From VRUE01 sp963715455 (GTDB taxonomy: Bacteria > Actinomycetota > Thermoleophilia > Solirubrobacterales > 70-9), in assembly GCA_963715455.1 (NCBI GenBank), contig OY970245.1, forward strand, positions 1-64,000: a DNA stretch of 64,000 bases, in the 5' to 3' direction. The notes beneath the pieces are model-generated. The model worked only from the letters and a program-made list of their open reading frames with translations, searched no databases and was not told where the DNA came from. Of the stretch, positions 51,257 to 59,772 are shown piece after piece. Numbering within the stretch: position 1 is the stretch's first letter; every line of letters starts with the position of its first letter. A program made the position numbers and the translations under genes.

Positions 51257-53307
51257 CAGAGCAGCTCCTTTGCGGCTTCGGCCACCCGATCGGGGGTGAA
51301 GCCGAACTTGTCTTGTACGTCCTTCAGCGGCGCCGAGGTGCCGAACGTGTGCATCCCGATCTTCACGCCACCAGACCCAACGTAGCGATCCCAGCCCAGC
51401 GTCGAGGCCTCCTCGACCGAGACACGTACGGTGACGCTGGGCGGCAGGACCTGATCGCGGTAGGCGTCGTCCTGGCGGTCGAAGAGCTCGCAGCAGGGCA
51501 TGCTGACGATGCGCGAGCGGATGCCCTCGGCGAGCAGCTCCTCGTGCGCGGACAGGGCCAGCGCCACCTCGCTGCCGGTGGCGATCAGGATCACCTGGGG
51601 ATCGCCATTCTCGGCATCGGCGAGCACATAGCCGCCGCGTCGCAAGCCCTCGGCCGAGGCGTACTTAGAGCGGTCGAGGACCGGCACGTTCTGGCGGGTG
51701 AGGACCAGGGCGACCGGCTGGTGGGTGCGGTCGAGCGCCACCCGCCAGGCCTCGACCACCTCGTTGGCGTCGGCGGGACGGATCACGTCGAGGCCGGGGA
51801 TCGCCCGCAGCGAGGCGAGCTGCTCGACCGGCTGGTGAGTGGGGCCGTCCTCGCCGAGGCCGATCGAGTCGTGGGTGAAGAGGTGGATCACGGGCAGCTC
51901 CATCAGCGCCGAGAGGCGGATCGCCGGCCGCGCGTAGTCGGAGAAGGTCAGGTAGGTCGACCAGAGCGGGCGCAGCTTGGAGAGCGAGAGGCCGTTGGAG
52001 ATCGCCGCCGACTCGTGCTCGCGGATGCCGTAGTGCAGCTGGCGGCCGTCGTAGGCGCCAGGCTCGAAGTCGTGGGCGCCGTCGAACTTGAGTCGAACCG
52101 AGGTCGAGTCGGTGAGATCGGCGGAGCCGGCAAGCAGCCAGGGCAGGCGCTCGCCGATCGTGTTCTCGACCTGCTGGGAGGCCTTGCGGGTGGCGATGCC
52201 CTTCTCGTCGGCATCGAAGCTGGGGATCGCCGCGTCCCAGCCGGCGGGCAGCTCGCGCCTCTGCTGGGCATCGATCTCGGCGGCGAGCTCGGGGCTGGCG
52301 TTGGCGTACGCGGAGAGCTTCGCCTCCCACTCGCCGCGCAGCTCGGCGCCGCGCTTGCCGATGCCGGCGGCGAAGTGCTCGCGGACCCCCTCGGGGACGA
52401 GGAACTGGGCGTCCTCGGGCCAGCCATAGGCACGCTTGGTCTCGCGCACCTCCTCCTCGCCGAGCGGCTCGCCGTGGGCGGCCGGGGTGTCGACCTTGTG
52501 CGGCGAGCCATAGCCGATGTGGCTGTCGACGACGATCAGCGTGGGGCTGCCGCGGTGCGCTTTGAACTGCTCGAAGGCAGCGGCAATCAGCTCGGTGTCG
52601 TTGGCGTCCTCGACCCGGGTGACGTTCCAGCCGTAGCCGGCGAAGCGGGCGGGAACGTCGTCGTCGTAGGCGATCGAGGTCTTGCCATCGATCGTGATGT
52701 GGTTGTTGTCGTAGACCCAGCAGAGGTTGTCGAGCTGCAGGTGGCCTGCCAGTGAGGCGGCTTCGTTCGAGACGCCCTCCATCAGGCAGCCGTCGCCGGC
52801 GATCGCGTAGACGTCGAAGTCGAAGAGCTCGGCGCCGTAGCGAGCACCCTGCCACTTCGAGGCGATCGCCATACCAACCGAGGTGGCGACGCCCTGGCCG
52901 AGTGGCCCGGTGGTCGTCTCGACGCCCGAGGTCCAGCGGTACTCGGGGTGGCCCGGGGCACGCGAGTCGAGCTGGCGGAAGCTTTCGATGTCCGCGAGCG
53001 AGACGGCCGGATTGCCGACGATCTCGTAGTCGGGGTCGACCGCCTTCACCCCGGCTAGGTGGAGCAGCGAGTAGAGCAACATCGAGGCGTGGCCAGCGGA
53101 GAGCACGAAGCGATCGCGGCCCGGCCAGATCGGGTCGGCGGGGTCGAAGCGCAGGAAGCGCTGCCAGAGCGTGTAGGCGAGTGGGGCCAGCGCCATCGGC
53201 GTGCCGGGGTGCCCCGAGTTGGCCTTCTGGATCGCGTCGATCGAGAGCGTGCGGATCGTGTTGATACACAGCTGGTCGATGTCGCGTTCGGCCGGAGCCA
53301 CTTCCAA
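51256..53307 (-). CDS. tkt: Transketolase
   Basis: A 683-residue thiamine-diphosphate enzyme. The TPP-binding motif GDGCLMEGVSNEAASLAGHL begins near residue 153, and the conserved block HLFTHDSIGLGEDGPTHQPVEQLASLRA lies near residue 470. The start is TTG at 53307, with AATAGGA before it; a GTG two codons later is the alternative. It moves two-carbon units between sugar phosphates. First gene of the tkt-tal-pgi-cydA-cydB-HAD run; upstream lies only the perfect hairpin at 53323. Confidence 0.96.
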   Translation of the reverse strand: MEVAPAERDIDQLCINTIRTLSIDAIQKANSGHPGTPMALAPLAYTLWQRFLRFDPADPIWPGRDRFVLSAGHASMLLYSLLHLAGVKAVDPDYEIVGNPAVSLADIESFRQLDSRAPGHPEYRWTSGVETTTGPLGQGVATSVGMAIASKWQGARYGAELFDFDVYAIAGDGCLMEGVSNEAASLAGHLQLDNLCWVYDNNHITIDGKTSIAYDDDVPARFAGYGWNVTRVEDANDTELIAAAFEQFKAHRGSPTLIVVDSHIGYGSPHKVDTPAAHGEPLGEEEVRETKRAYGWPEDAQFLVPEGVREHFAAGIGKRGAELRGEWEAKLSAYANASPELAAEIDAQQRRELPAGWDAAIPSFDADEKGIATRKASQQVENTIGERLPWLLAGSADLTDSTSVRLKFDGAHDFEPGAYDGRQLHYGIREHESAAISNGLSLSKLRPLWSTYLTFSDYARPAIRLSALMELPVIHLFTHDSIGLGEDGPTHQPVEQLASLRAIPGLDVIRPADANEVVEAWRVALDRTHQPVALVLTRQNVPVLDRSKYASAEGLRRGGYVLADAENGDPQVILIATGSEVALALSAHEELLAEGIRSRIVSMPCCELFDRQDDAYRDQVLPPSVTVRVSVEEASTLGWDRYVGSGGVKIGMHTFGTSAPLKDVQDKFGFTPDRVAEAAKELL

Positions 53308-53322
53308 CGATCCTATTCCTCA

Positions 53323-53375
53323 CCGCCGATGGGCCGATATGTCAAGCAGGGCTTGACATATCGGCCCATCGGCGG
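53323..53375. repeat. Perfect 25-bp hairpin before tkt
   Basis: Arms 53323-53347 and 53351-53375 pair without mismatch around the loop AGG. It fills most of the 73-bp gap between the kinase stop (53381) and the tkt start. Same family as 47099-47147 and, in the outer stem, 34202-34254. It could act as a terminator between the kinase and tkt, or as an mRNA-stability element. Confidence 0.85.
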
Positions 53376-53380
53376 GGGTT

Positions 53381-55174
53381 TCAAGGCTCGATTCGGGTCA
53401 CTGTGCCGTCTCCGTTGTTGGCTACCCAAACGGCCTCGCCACCCACGGAAACAGCGCCGGGGTTGGGACCGACCCCGATCGGGTCGCCGAGCAGCTCGCC
53501 GTCGTCGATTGCGATGCGGCTGACGCTGGCCTGGCTGGCGTTGGCGACCCAGACGACGGTGGTGCCGGCGTCGATGCCGCCCGGCCGGCCGTCGACCTCG
53601 ATCGGCTCGCCGATGCGCGCGTCGACCGAGGGATCGACGCGGACGACAGTCGCCGAGCGGCTGTTGGCGACCCAGACGTAGCCGTTGCCGACGGTGATCC
53701 CGGCCGGCCCGCGGCCAACCGGGATCGGCTCGCCAGCGGTGGCGCTGCCCAGGTCGACGCGGCGCACGGCGCCGCTCGTCGCGTTGCTCACCCAGAGCCC
53801 GCCGGCGCCGACGGCGAGCCGCAGCGGCGCCGCCTTGGGAGCGATGCCGCGCCGGTAGACCTCGTTGCCGGCAGCTTCGATCGCCGTGATCCCGGCGCCT
53901 CCCTCGTCGGCAACCCAGGCCCGGCCACCACCGAAGGCGATCGCCCCGGGCCTACCGCCGACCTCGATGCGGGCGATCACGCGCCCCTCCGAATCGGTTC
54001 GCACGACCATCCCGCTACGCGGGTTGGAGACCCAGACCGAGCCGGCGCCGATCGCCACGCCGGAGACTCCGCGCCCCAACCGCGTCGTGCCGACCACCTC
54101 GCGAGTATCAGCGTCGATCGCCGAGAGCGTGCCCTCGCGAGCGCTCGTCACCCAGACCTTCTGCGGACCGGCGGCAAGGCGCAACGGCGGCTCGGCAACG
54201 GGGATCGGATCGGAGGCCGAGACCTCGCCGCCACTGAGCTGGGTGACGGCGAGCACCGTGACGCCGGCAGCGACTGCGACTCCCGCCCCCAGCCACTGCT
54301 TGGCGCGGCGCGTGAGTCGCGGCTGGCGACGGTCGGCGCCGCCGATCTGCCGGGTCAGCAGTTCGCGCTCAGCGGAGAGCACCTGGGTCTTGGCCGGCGT
54401 GGCGCCCTGGTGCTCGCGCGCCGCGGCGATCATCTCCCCGGCCGTGCGATAGCGCTCGGCCGGGTCCTTGGCGACCGCCCGCTCGATCACCTCGTCCATG
54501 CCCCGCGGCAACTGCGGCTCGGTGTCGGCCTCCTTGCGCGCAAAGGGAGCGATCCCGGTCAGCGCCTCGTAGAGCACGCAACCGAGCGAGTAGACGTCGG
54601 CGGCCGGGTCGACCCGCTCACCACGCCACTGCTCGGGCGACATGTACTCGACCGTGCCGACCACCGATGCGCCGCTGCCGGGCCCGGTCTCGGCGTAAGC
54701 CTTGGCGAGGCCGAAGTCGGAGAGGTAGGCATGCTCGCCTTCGACCAGGATGTTGTGCGGCTTGACGTCGCGGTGGACGATGCCGGCGACGTGGGCCGCG
54801 TCGAGCGCCGCGGCGACCTGATCCAGCAGGTCGATCGCCTGCGCCGGCTGCAGCGGCCCCTCGCGGTCGATCAGGCGGCGCAGGTCGCCGCCCTCGACGA
54901 GGCGCATGGCGACGATTAGCTCACCGTCCTCTTCGCGGGCGTCATAGACGGGTACGACGTTGGGGTGGTCGAGCCGCGCGGCGAGCTGCGACTCGCGCAG
55001 GAAGCGCTCGCGGAAGCCCGGCTGATCAGCGAGCTGGCGGGCGATTACCTTGAGCGCCACCTGCCGTTCCAGGGCGACCTGCGTTGCCCGGTAGACGACC
55101 CCCATCCCCCCACGGGCGATCAGCGCCTCGATCCGGTAGCCGGCCAGCGTCGAGCCGATTGCAGGTTCGCCCAC
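53381..55174 (-). CDS. Ser/Thr protein kinase with beta-propeller sensor
   Basis: A 597-residue membrane kinase starting GTG at 55174. The kinase domain covers residues ~12-270: Gly loop RGGMGVVYRA, Lys42 in VALKVI, HRDVKPHN (D136) and DFGLAK, then MSPEQWRGE. One membrane helix (~310-330, GVAVAAGVTVLAVTQ) leads to an outside YVTN/Vgb-type propeller of about six blades (repeats such as VGTTRLGRGVSGVAIGAGSVWVSNP). PASTA repeats are absent. A TATAAC box 7 bp before the GTG and no ribosome site suggest a leaderless mRNA. It probably controls a pathway next door. Confidence 0.9.
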   Translation of the reverse strand: MGEPAIGSTLAGYRIEALIARGGMGVVYRATQVALERQVALKVIARQLADQPGFRERFLRESQLAARLDHPNVVPVYDAREEDGELIVAMRLVEGGDLRRLIDREGPLQPAQAIDLLDQVAAALDAAHVAGIVHRDVKPHNILVEGEHAYLSDFGLAKAYAETGPGSGASVVGTVEYMSPEQWRGERVDPAADVYSLGCVLYEALTGIAPFARKEADTEPQLPRGMDEVIERAVAKDPAERYRTAGEMIAAAREHQGATPAKTQVLSAERELLTRQIGGADRRQPRLTRRAKQWLGAGVAVAAGVTVLAVTQLSGGEVSASDPIPVAEPPLRLAAGPQKVWVTSAREGTLSAIDADTREVVGTTRLGRGVSGVAIGAGSVWVSNPRSGMVVRTDSEGRVIARIEVGGRPGAIAFGGGRAWVADEGGAGITAIEAAGNEVYRRGIAPKAAPLRLAVGAGGLWVSNATSGAVRRVDLGSATAGEPIPVGRGPAGITVGNGYVWVANSRSATVVRVDPSVDARIGEPIEVDGRPGGIDAGTTVVWVANASQASVSRIAIDDGELLGDPIGVGPNPGAVSVGGEAVWVANNGDGTVTRIEP

Positions 55175-55199
55175 CTGGCGGTTATACCGCCGTCCAACG

Positions 55200-55228
55200 A
55201 CGAAGGGCCCCACGGAGGGGCCCTTCGT
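55200..55228. terminator. 12-bp stem-loop between TolB-like and kinase genes
   Basis: ACGAAGGGCCCC (55200-55211) pairs with GGGGCCCTTCGT (55217-55228), loop ACGGA. It lies 20 bp after the stop of the TolB-like gene on the minus strand and just before the kinase promoter. No T-run follows, but the stem is very stable. Confidence 0.65.
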
Positions 55229-55247
55229 GCGCTGGAGCCGGGGAGTC

Positions 55248-56333
55248 CTAACGCCGAACCGGCTGCCAGGTGATGACGGGGCCGATCGACGAGGCGACCG
55301 CACCGCTTTCCAGCGAGAAGCCTTCGGCGAGCTCCGCGCTGCGGCGGCTGGCGACGTCGATCGCGGAAAGCGTCTCCGCTTGATCGGCGGCGATAAAGGC
55401 AGCCACCTTGCGCCCGTCAGTTGAGAAGACCGAGTTGGTCGTCGAGTTGTCGGCAACCTGGCTCAGCTTGTGCGCGCGGCCGGGGCCGATCGGCTTCACC
55501 CAGAGACCCTGGTCGCGCCGGAAGAGCAGCATCTGCGCTGCCGGAGCGACGTCTTCGACGAAGGCCGAGCCGGCACCGGCGATCAGCACGCGCACACGGC
55601 TGCCGTTGCGTCGCATGGTGAAGATGTCCGCATAGGCACCGGGCCCTTCGCCGCTCTGTCCACGGCTGAAGACGATGCCGCCCTTGAAGTAGCGGGGCGA
55701 GAACTCGTCGAGACGAGCGGTCTTCGTCAAGCGGGTCAAACCCGTTCCCGAAGGCCGCACCGAGTAGACGTCGTCGGCAAAGCCACCGCCGGTCTCGGCG
55801 ACGCTGCGCACGAAGACGACCGTCTTGCCATCTGCCGCAAACGAGGCTTCGTGCTCGTCGTGGGCACTGCTGACCAGTGCCCGGGCGCTGCCCCCGAGAT
55901 TGACGCGGTAGAGATCGCGCGGGCTGCCTTCGGCAGCGGCACGCCGCTCGAAGACGACGTAGTGCCCGTCGGGGTCGAACTGCGGCCGGCTGTCCACCTC
56001 AGGACCTGAGGTCAGCTTGTGCTGACCGGTGCCGTCAGCGCGCATCGCCCAGACGTCGCCGCCGCGGACAAAGGCGATCTTGCGCCCGTCGGCGGAGAAA
56101 TCCGGTTCGCTGTCGGTGGGATCCTCGGTGAGCTGGTTGAGTCGCCCGCCCTTGGCTGCGTAGAGACCGCCTTCTACTTTCTCGACGGTGCCACTTTCTG
56201 TTTTTTCGGAAGTGGCTATCGCCCGCGAGAAGACGACGGCGCCTGACGGGCCAGCCGCTGCAGCGCTGGCAACCGGCAGCAAGGCAAAGGCGAGGACTGT
56301 GAGTAGGAACTTGATCGAACGGTTGATGAACAT
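55248..56333 (-). CDS. Secreted TolB-like beta-propeller protein
   Basis: A 361-residue protein; ATG 56333 gives a clean signal peptide (MFINRSIKFLLTVLAFALLPVASAAAA). Six or so WD40/PD40-type blades follow, seen as repeated D-x-x-P-x-F-S-x-D-G-x-x-I-A-F: SEPDFSADGRKIAFVRGGDVWAM and SRPQFDPDGHYVVFERR. TolB-like proteins bind partners at the cell surface, but no Pal or TolQRA genes are near. The upstream longer frame overlaps the nested inverted repeat and is not coding. Confidence 0.82.
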   Translation of the reverse strand: MFINRSIKFLLTVLAFALLPVASAAAAGPSGAVVFSRAIATSEKTESGTVEKVEGGLYAAKGGRLNQLTEDPTDSEPDFSADGRKIAFVRGGDVWAMRADGTGQHKLTSGPEVDSRPQFDPDGHYVVFERRAAAEGSPRDLYRVNLGGSARALVSSAHDEHEASFAADGKTVVFVRSVAETGGGFADDVYSVRPSGTGLTRLTKTARLDEFSPRYFKGGIVFSRGQSGEGPGAYADIFTMRRNGSRVRVLIAGAGSAFVEDVAPAAQMLLFRRDQGLWVKPIGPGRAHKLSQVADNSTTNSVFSTDGRKVAAFIAADQAETLSAIDVASRRSAELAEGFSLESGAVASSIGPVITWQPVRR

Positions 56334-56443
56334 CGGACTCCCCTTTCGGGTCGGTTTGCTTTCGCTACCGATGCTCCGCTCGCTGCCCGCACGCGAAAAC
56401 GACACTCGCGTCACCCACTGGGCCACGTTTGGCTCGGTCCGGG

Positions 56444-56540
56444 CCACGGGTGCGCGGCACCCCTCGCCCTGACAAACGGCGCCCTAATTAGGGCGCCGTT
56501 TTGAGTATCCGCCAGTTCGAGGGGTGCCGCGCACCCGTGG
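56444..56540. repeat. Nested inverted repeat (23-bp outer, 13-bp inner)
   Basis: The outer arms, 56444-56466 and 56518-56540, are perfect 23-bp inverted copies that start CCACGGGTGCGCGGCACCCC. Between them lies the 26-bp palindrome AACGGCGCCC-TAATTA-GGGCGCCGTT (56475-56500). The outer right arm ends 2 bp before the FHA stop codon. The whole could extrude as a cruciform. Confidence 0.82.
56475..56500. terminator. Bidirectional hairpin terminator
   Basis: Perfect palindrome AACGGCGCCC-TAATTA-GGGCGCCGTT followed by TTTGAG on the plus strand and preceded by CAAAC (so GTTTG on the minus strand). Short T-runs on both sides fit an intrinsic terminator for the FHA gene on the minus strand. Confidence 0.62.
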
Positions 56541-56541
56541 C

Positions 56542-57126
56542 TCAAGCGCGGTCGAGTCCCAGTTCGAGGATGCGGGCGGCGATTAGGCGCGGCCGCTCGC
56601 GGCCAGCTTCCCCAGAGACATCAAGCTTGGTAGCTAGCGCGTCGAGGCGGCGCTGGGCGGTGCGCTCGCTGACGTGCAACGCCTCGGCCAGCTCGGCGCG
56701 GGTGGCGGGCCGGCCGGCAAAAGCCCCCTCGCTGCGGTAGGGGGCGACGAGCGCCGCGGCGGTCGCCCGCTCCTCTTCGTTGAGGGCTACCGACGGCTGG
56801 GCCGCCGGCACTGTGCCGCCCGCGCGTCCGGGGATCGGATCGGTGACTTCGAGTCGCTGTTCGCCGACCAGCAGCGTGTCGCCATCGCGCAGCCGCCGTG
56901 ACCGGTCGAGCGGCTCGCCGTTGAGCAGCGTGCCGTTGCTGCTGTCGAGGTCGGTCGCCATCAGCACGCCGCCGCGGCTCTCGATCTCAAGGTGGTTCCA
57001 GGAGACCGCCTCGTCCTCAATCTGGACATCGGCCTCAGGATCGCGGCCGATCACCGTACGGCCGTCGCCGATCGCCACCGACCGCGGCTTGCCGTCGGCG
57101 CCCGTCAACCAGATGCGCGCGTCCAT
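56542..57126 (-). CDS. FHA-domain protein with C-terminal helix-turn-helix
   Basis: A 194-residue protein starting MDARIWLTG at 57126; the longer frame is a shadow of rpiA. Residues ~17-85 form an FHA domain with GRDPEADVQI, SWNHLEIE and SSNGTLLNG, the phosphothreonine-binding residues being intact. Residues ~130-185 carry a HTH (TRAELAEALHVSERTAQRRLDALATKLDV), so phospho-peptide binding could be joined to DNA binding. A likely partner of the Ser/Thr kinase at 53381. It is divergent from rpiA, with a 25-bp gap. Confidence 0.82.
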   Translation of the reverse strand: MDARIWLTGADGKPRSVAIGDGRTVIGRDPEADVQIEDEAVSWNHLEIESRGGVLMATDLDSSNGTLLNGEPLDRSRRLRDGDTLLVGEQRLEVTDPIPGRAGGTVPAAQPSVALNEEERATAAALVAPYRSEGAFAGRPATRAELAEALHVSERTAQRRLDALATKLDVSGEAGRERPRLIAARILELGLDRA

Positions 57127-57151
57127 CGCCGCGAGCATAGAGTCCGCGGCG

Positions 57152-57799
57152 GTGAGTGCCGACGAGGAGAAGCGCATCGCAGCGGAAGCTGCGGCGGAGC
57201 TGGTCGAGGACGGCATGACCGTCGGGCTCGGCACCGGCTCGACCGTCGCCCACCTGCTGCCGGCAATCGCTGGCCGCGGCCTCAGCGGGATTCGCTGCGT
57301 GGCAACCTCGGTGGCGACCGAGGAACAGGCGCGCTCGCTGGGCATCCCGGTGGAGGAGTTCAGCGAGCTGCAGCGGCTCGACATCGCGATCGACGGCACC
57401 GACCAGGTGACCCCGGACGGCTGGCTGATCAAGGGCGGCGGCGGCGCCCACCTGCGCGAGAAGATCGTCGCCGCGGCGGCCGAGCGCTTCATCGTCATCT
57501 CCGACTCGAGCAAGCCGGTCGAAAGGCTGAGCGCGCCGGTGCCGCTCGAGCTCTTCGCCTTCGGCCTGCGCTCGACCCTGGCGCGACTCGGGCCAGAGGT
57601 CGAGCTGCGCGACGTGCCGGGCAGCCCCGACGACGGTGTGATCGCCGATTACAACGGCGCCATCGGCAACCCCGCGGAGCTGGCCGCGCGATTCGAGGCT
57701 GACCCTGGCATTGCGGCCCACGGCCTCTTCGCGCCGGATATGGTGAGCGCGGTGCTGGTGGGGGCCGGAGGCACCGTCGAACGCTTGACGCTGAGCTGA
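57152..57799 (+). CDS. rpiA: Ribose-5-phosphate isomerase A
   Basis: A 215-residue enzyme starting GTG at 57152. Family motifs are GLGTGSTVAHLL, LDIAIDGTDQV (substrate Asp), KGGGGAHLREK with catalytic Glu/Lys, and VISDSSKPVE. It interconverts ribulose 5-phosphate and ribose 5-phosphate. The gene is 19 bp before the flavoenzyme gene on the same strand, so they may be cotranscribed. Confidence 0.95.
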   Translation: MSADEEKRIAAEAAAELVEDGMTVGLGTGSTVAHLLPAIAGRGLSGIRCVATSVATEEQARSLGIPVEEFSELQRLDIAIDGTDQVTPDGWLIKGGGGAHLREKIVAAAAERFIVISDSSKPVERLSAPVPLELFAFGLRSTLARLGPEVELRDVPGSPDDGVIADYNGAIGNPAELAARFEADPGIAAHGLFAPDMVSAVLVGAGGTVERLTLS

Positions 57800-57817
57800 G
57801 CTCAGAGGAGGACTTTG

Positions 57818-59185
57818 ATGGCTGACTTCACCGAGCTGGCACTCGCCGGCCGCATCGCCACACCGAGCGACGCCGACTGGGACGAGGCGCGCCTCGCCTG
57901 GAACCTGGCGGCCGATCAGCGCCCCGAGGCCGTTGCCTTCGTCGAGAGCGCCGAGGACGTGGCCAAGGTGGTGCGCTTCGCCGCCGACAACAGCCTCAGG
58001 GTCGCCGGCCAGGGCACCGGGCACGGCGCGGTCGCGCTGGAGCCGCTGGATGAGACGATCCTGATCAAGACCGAGCGCCTGCGCGGCGTCGAGGTCGACG
58101 CCGATGCGCAGACGGCGCGGGTCGAGGCGGGCGCGCTGGTGCTCGAGCTGAGCGAAGCCGCTGGCGCCCACGGGCTCAGCTCGCTGCCCGGGTCCTCGCC
58201 CGACGTCGGCGTCACCGGCTACAGCCTCGGCGGCGGCCTCAGCTGGCTGGGGCGGCGCTACGGCTTCGCCTGCAACCGGGTGCGGGCGATCGAGCTGGTC
58301 ACCGCCGACGGCGAGTCGCGCACGGTCGACGCCGAGAACGACCCCGACCTCTTCTGGGCCTTGCGCGGCGGCGGAGGCGGTTACGCAATCGTCACCGCCC
58401 TGCACCTCGACCTGGTCCCGGTCAGCGACATCTACGCCGGCGCCCTGCTCTTCCCCGCTGCGGTCGGCACCGAGGCGGTGCGCACCTACCGCGACTGGGC
58501 GGCGGGCGTCTCCGAGGACGTGACCAGCGTCGTGCGCTTCATCACCCCTCCGCCGATCCCCGACGTGCCCGAGCCGCTGCGCGGCACGCCGCTCTTGACG
58601 ATCGACGGCGCCTGCATCGGCGACCAGGCCAGCGGCGAAGCGACGATCGCGCCGCTGCGCGCCAGCTTGGGCGAGCCGATCATGGACACCTTCGACCAGA
58701 TCCCCGCCGCCGGCCTCTGCCGCATCCACATGGACCCGGAGAACCCGGTGCCGGGGATCGGCGAGGGCATGACGATCACCGAGCTCCCCGACGAGGCGAT
58801 CGAGGCCTGGGTCGGCGCCGTCGGCCCCGGCTCGGGCATGCCGCTGCTGCTCAGCGAGCTGCGCCAGCTGGGCGGCGCCCTCAGCCGCCCCGCCGAAAAC
58901 GGCGGGGCCCTCTCCCACCTCGACGCCGGCTTCGCCATGTACGGCGTCGGCATGCCGATGACGCCCGAGCTGGGCGAAGCGATCCCACCCTTCCTGCAAC
59001 AGCTCGAGCAGACGATGCGCCCCTGGCGTGCCGACGGCGGCTACTACAACTTCACCGAAGGCCCCTGCGACGTCGACGCGATCCTGCCCGCCGAGGTCTG
59101 CTCGAGGCTCGCCGAGGTCAAGCGTCGGTACGACCCCGAGAACCGCATCGTCGCCAACCACGTGGTCGCCGTGGGGCCGGCCTGA
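57818..59185 (+). CDS. FAD-dependent oxidase, BBE-type
   Basis: A 455-residue flavoenzyme (start ATG 57818, GAGGAGGAC upstream; TTG at 57815 is the alternative). The FAD-binding part has VAFVESAEDVAKVVRFAADN, then RVAGQGTGHGAVALEPL, where the His after TG is in the position that anchors FAD in berberine-bridge-type oxidases; the second Cys anchor is not seen. DVGVTGYSLGGGLSWLGRRYGFACN is the PP-loop region. The C-terminus YYNFTEGPCDVDAI resembles the BBE domain. Substrate probably a sugar or small alcohol, uncertain. Confidence 0.9.
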   Translation: MADFTELALAGRIATPSDADWDEARLAWNLAADQRPEAVAFVESAEDVAKVVRFAADNSLRVAGQGTGHGAVALEPLDETILIKTERLRGVEVDADAQTARVEAGALVLELSEAAGAHGLSSLPGSSPDVGVTGYSLGGGLSWLGRRYGFACNRVRAIELVTADGESRTVDAENDPDLFWALRGGGGGYAIVTALHLDLVPVSDIYAGALLFPAAVGTEAVRTYRDWAAGVSEDVTSVVRFITPPPIPDVPEPLRGTPLLTIDGACIGDQASGEATIAPLRASLGEPIMDTFDQIPAAGLCRIHMDPENPVPGIGEGMTITELPDEAIEAWVGAVGPGSGMPLLLSELRQLGGALSRPAENGGALSHLDAGFAMYGVGMPMTPELGEAIPPFLQQLEQTMRPWRADGGYYNFTEGPCDVDAILPAEVCSRLAEVKRRYDPENRIVANHVVAVGPA

Positions 59186-59227
59186 GCATCGCTTGCAAGA
59201 AACCTTGGTTGGAGAGAAAAAGTGCTT

Positions 59228-59271
59228 AGTGGGGATGTTTTCCACTATGAGTGGTAAGATTTCCCACTATG
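59228..59271 (+). promoter_or_regulatory. Operator-like repeats over a leaderless promoter
   Basis: AGTGG (59228) and CCACT (59242-59246), then AGTGG (59250-59254) and CCACT (59264-59268) form two inverted pairs; the last runs into the ATG at 59269. A TAAGAT -10 box (59255-59260) lies 8 bp before the ATG, leaving no room for a ribosome site. This suggests a leaderless, autoregulated transcript. Confidence 0.58.
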
Positions 59272-59772
59272 GCGTTTGTCGTCCCCACCAAACGCGGCAC
59301 CTTTGAGGTTCGCGAGTCCTTCAGCACCGACAAGGGTCCGCGCAGTCGCACCCTGGCGACGTTCAAGGAGCTGGACGACGAGGTTCTCGACAAGGCCTCG
59401 GCGCGGGCGGAAAACACCCTCGACTACGCACAGCTGCGCCGTTCAGCTCAGCGCGCGGGTGCGACAGTTGCCCGCAAGCCGATAGAGCAGGCCGCACGGG
59501 GATTGATCACTGAACTGGCCAGAGGCCGGCGACTCGAGCCCGGCCTACGACAGATCCTCCTCGAAATGCTGCAAAAGGACTATCGAGACGACAGAGATGC
59601 CTCACCGGAGAACGAAGCAGCCCACTCAGTGGCAATGTGGATGGCGGCGACGCCCGAACAGCGTGGGCGTGCTCTTGTTGACCTCCTTCTGCTCGTCGAT
59701 GCCCTCCCACCCCCCGATCGGAAGGACAAGCCGCTCCGCTTTCCCCGTCTCGACTCGGGAGGCCAGACATGA
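59269..59772 (+). CDS. Antitoxin-like protein of a nucleotidyltransferase pair
   Basis: A 167-residue protein starting MAFVVPTKRGTFEVRESFSTDKGPRSRTLATFKELDDEVLDKA, with a small beta-type N-terminal domain and a helical rest. The arrangement, short first gene with operator-like repeats and ATGA overlap to a nucleotidyltransferase, is that of type IV-like toxin-antitoxin modules, but this protein is not an AbiEi-type winged helix that I can recognise. Its role as antitoxin is inferred from position. Confidence 0.62.
   Translation: MAFVVPTKRGTFEVRESFSTDKGPRSRTLATFKELDDEVLDKASARAENTLDYAQLRRSAQRAGATVARKPIEQAARGLITELARGRRLEPGLRQILLEMLQKDYRDDRDASPENEAAHSVAMWMAATPEQRGRALVDLLLLVDALPPPDRKDKPLRFPRLDSGGQT

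Noticed and set aside
57035..59245. 736-codon open frame on the minus strand
   Set aside because: It is the reverse of rpiA and the flavoenzyme gene, with a composition typical of antisense frames in high-GC DNA; both plus-strand genes have clear family motifs.
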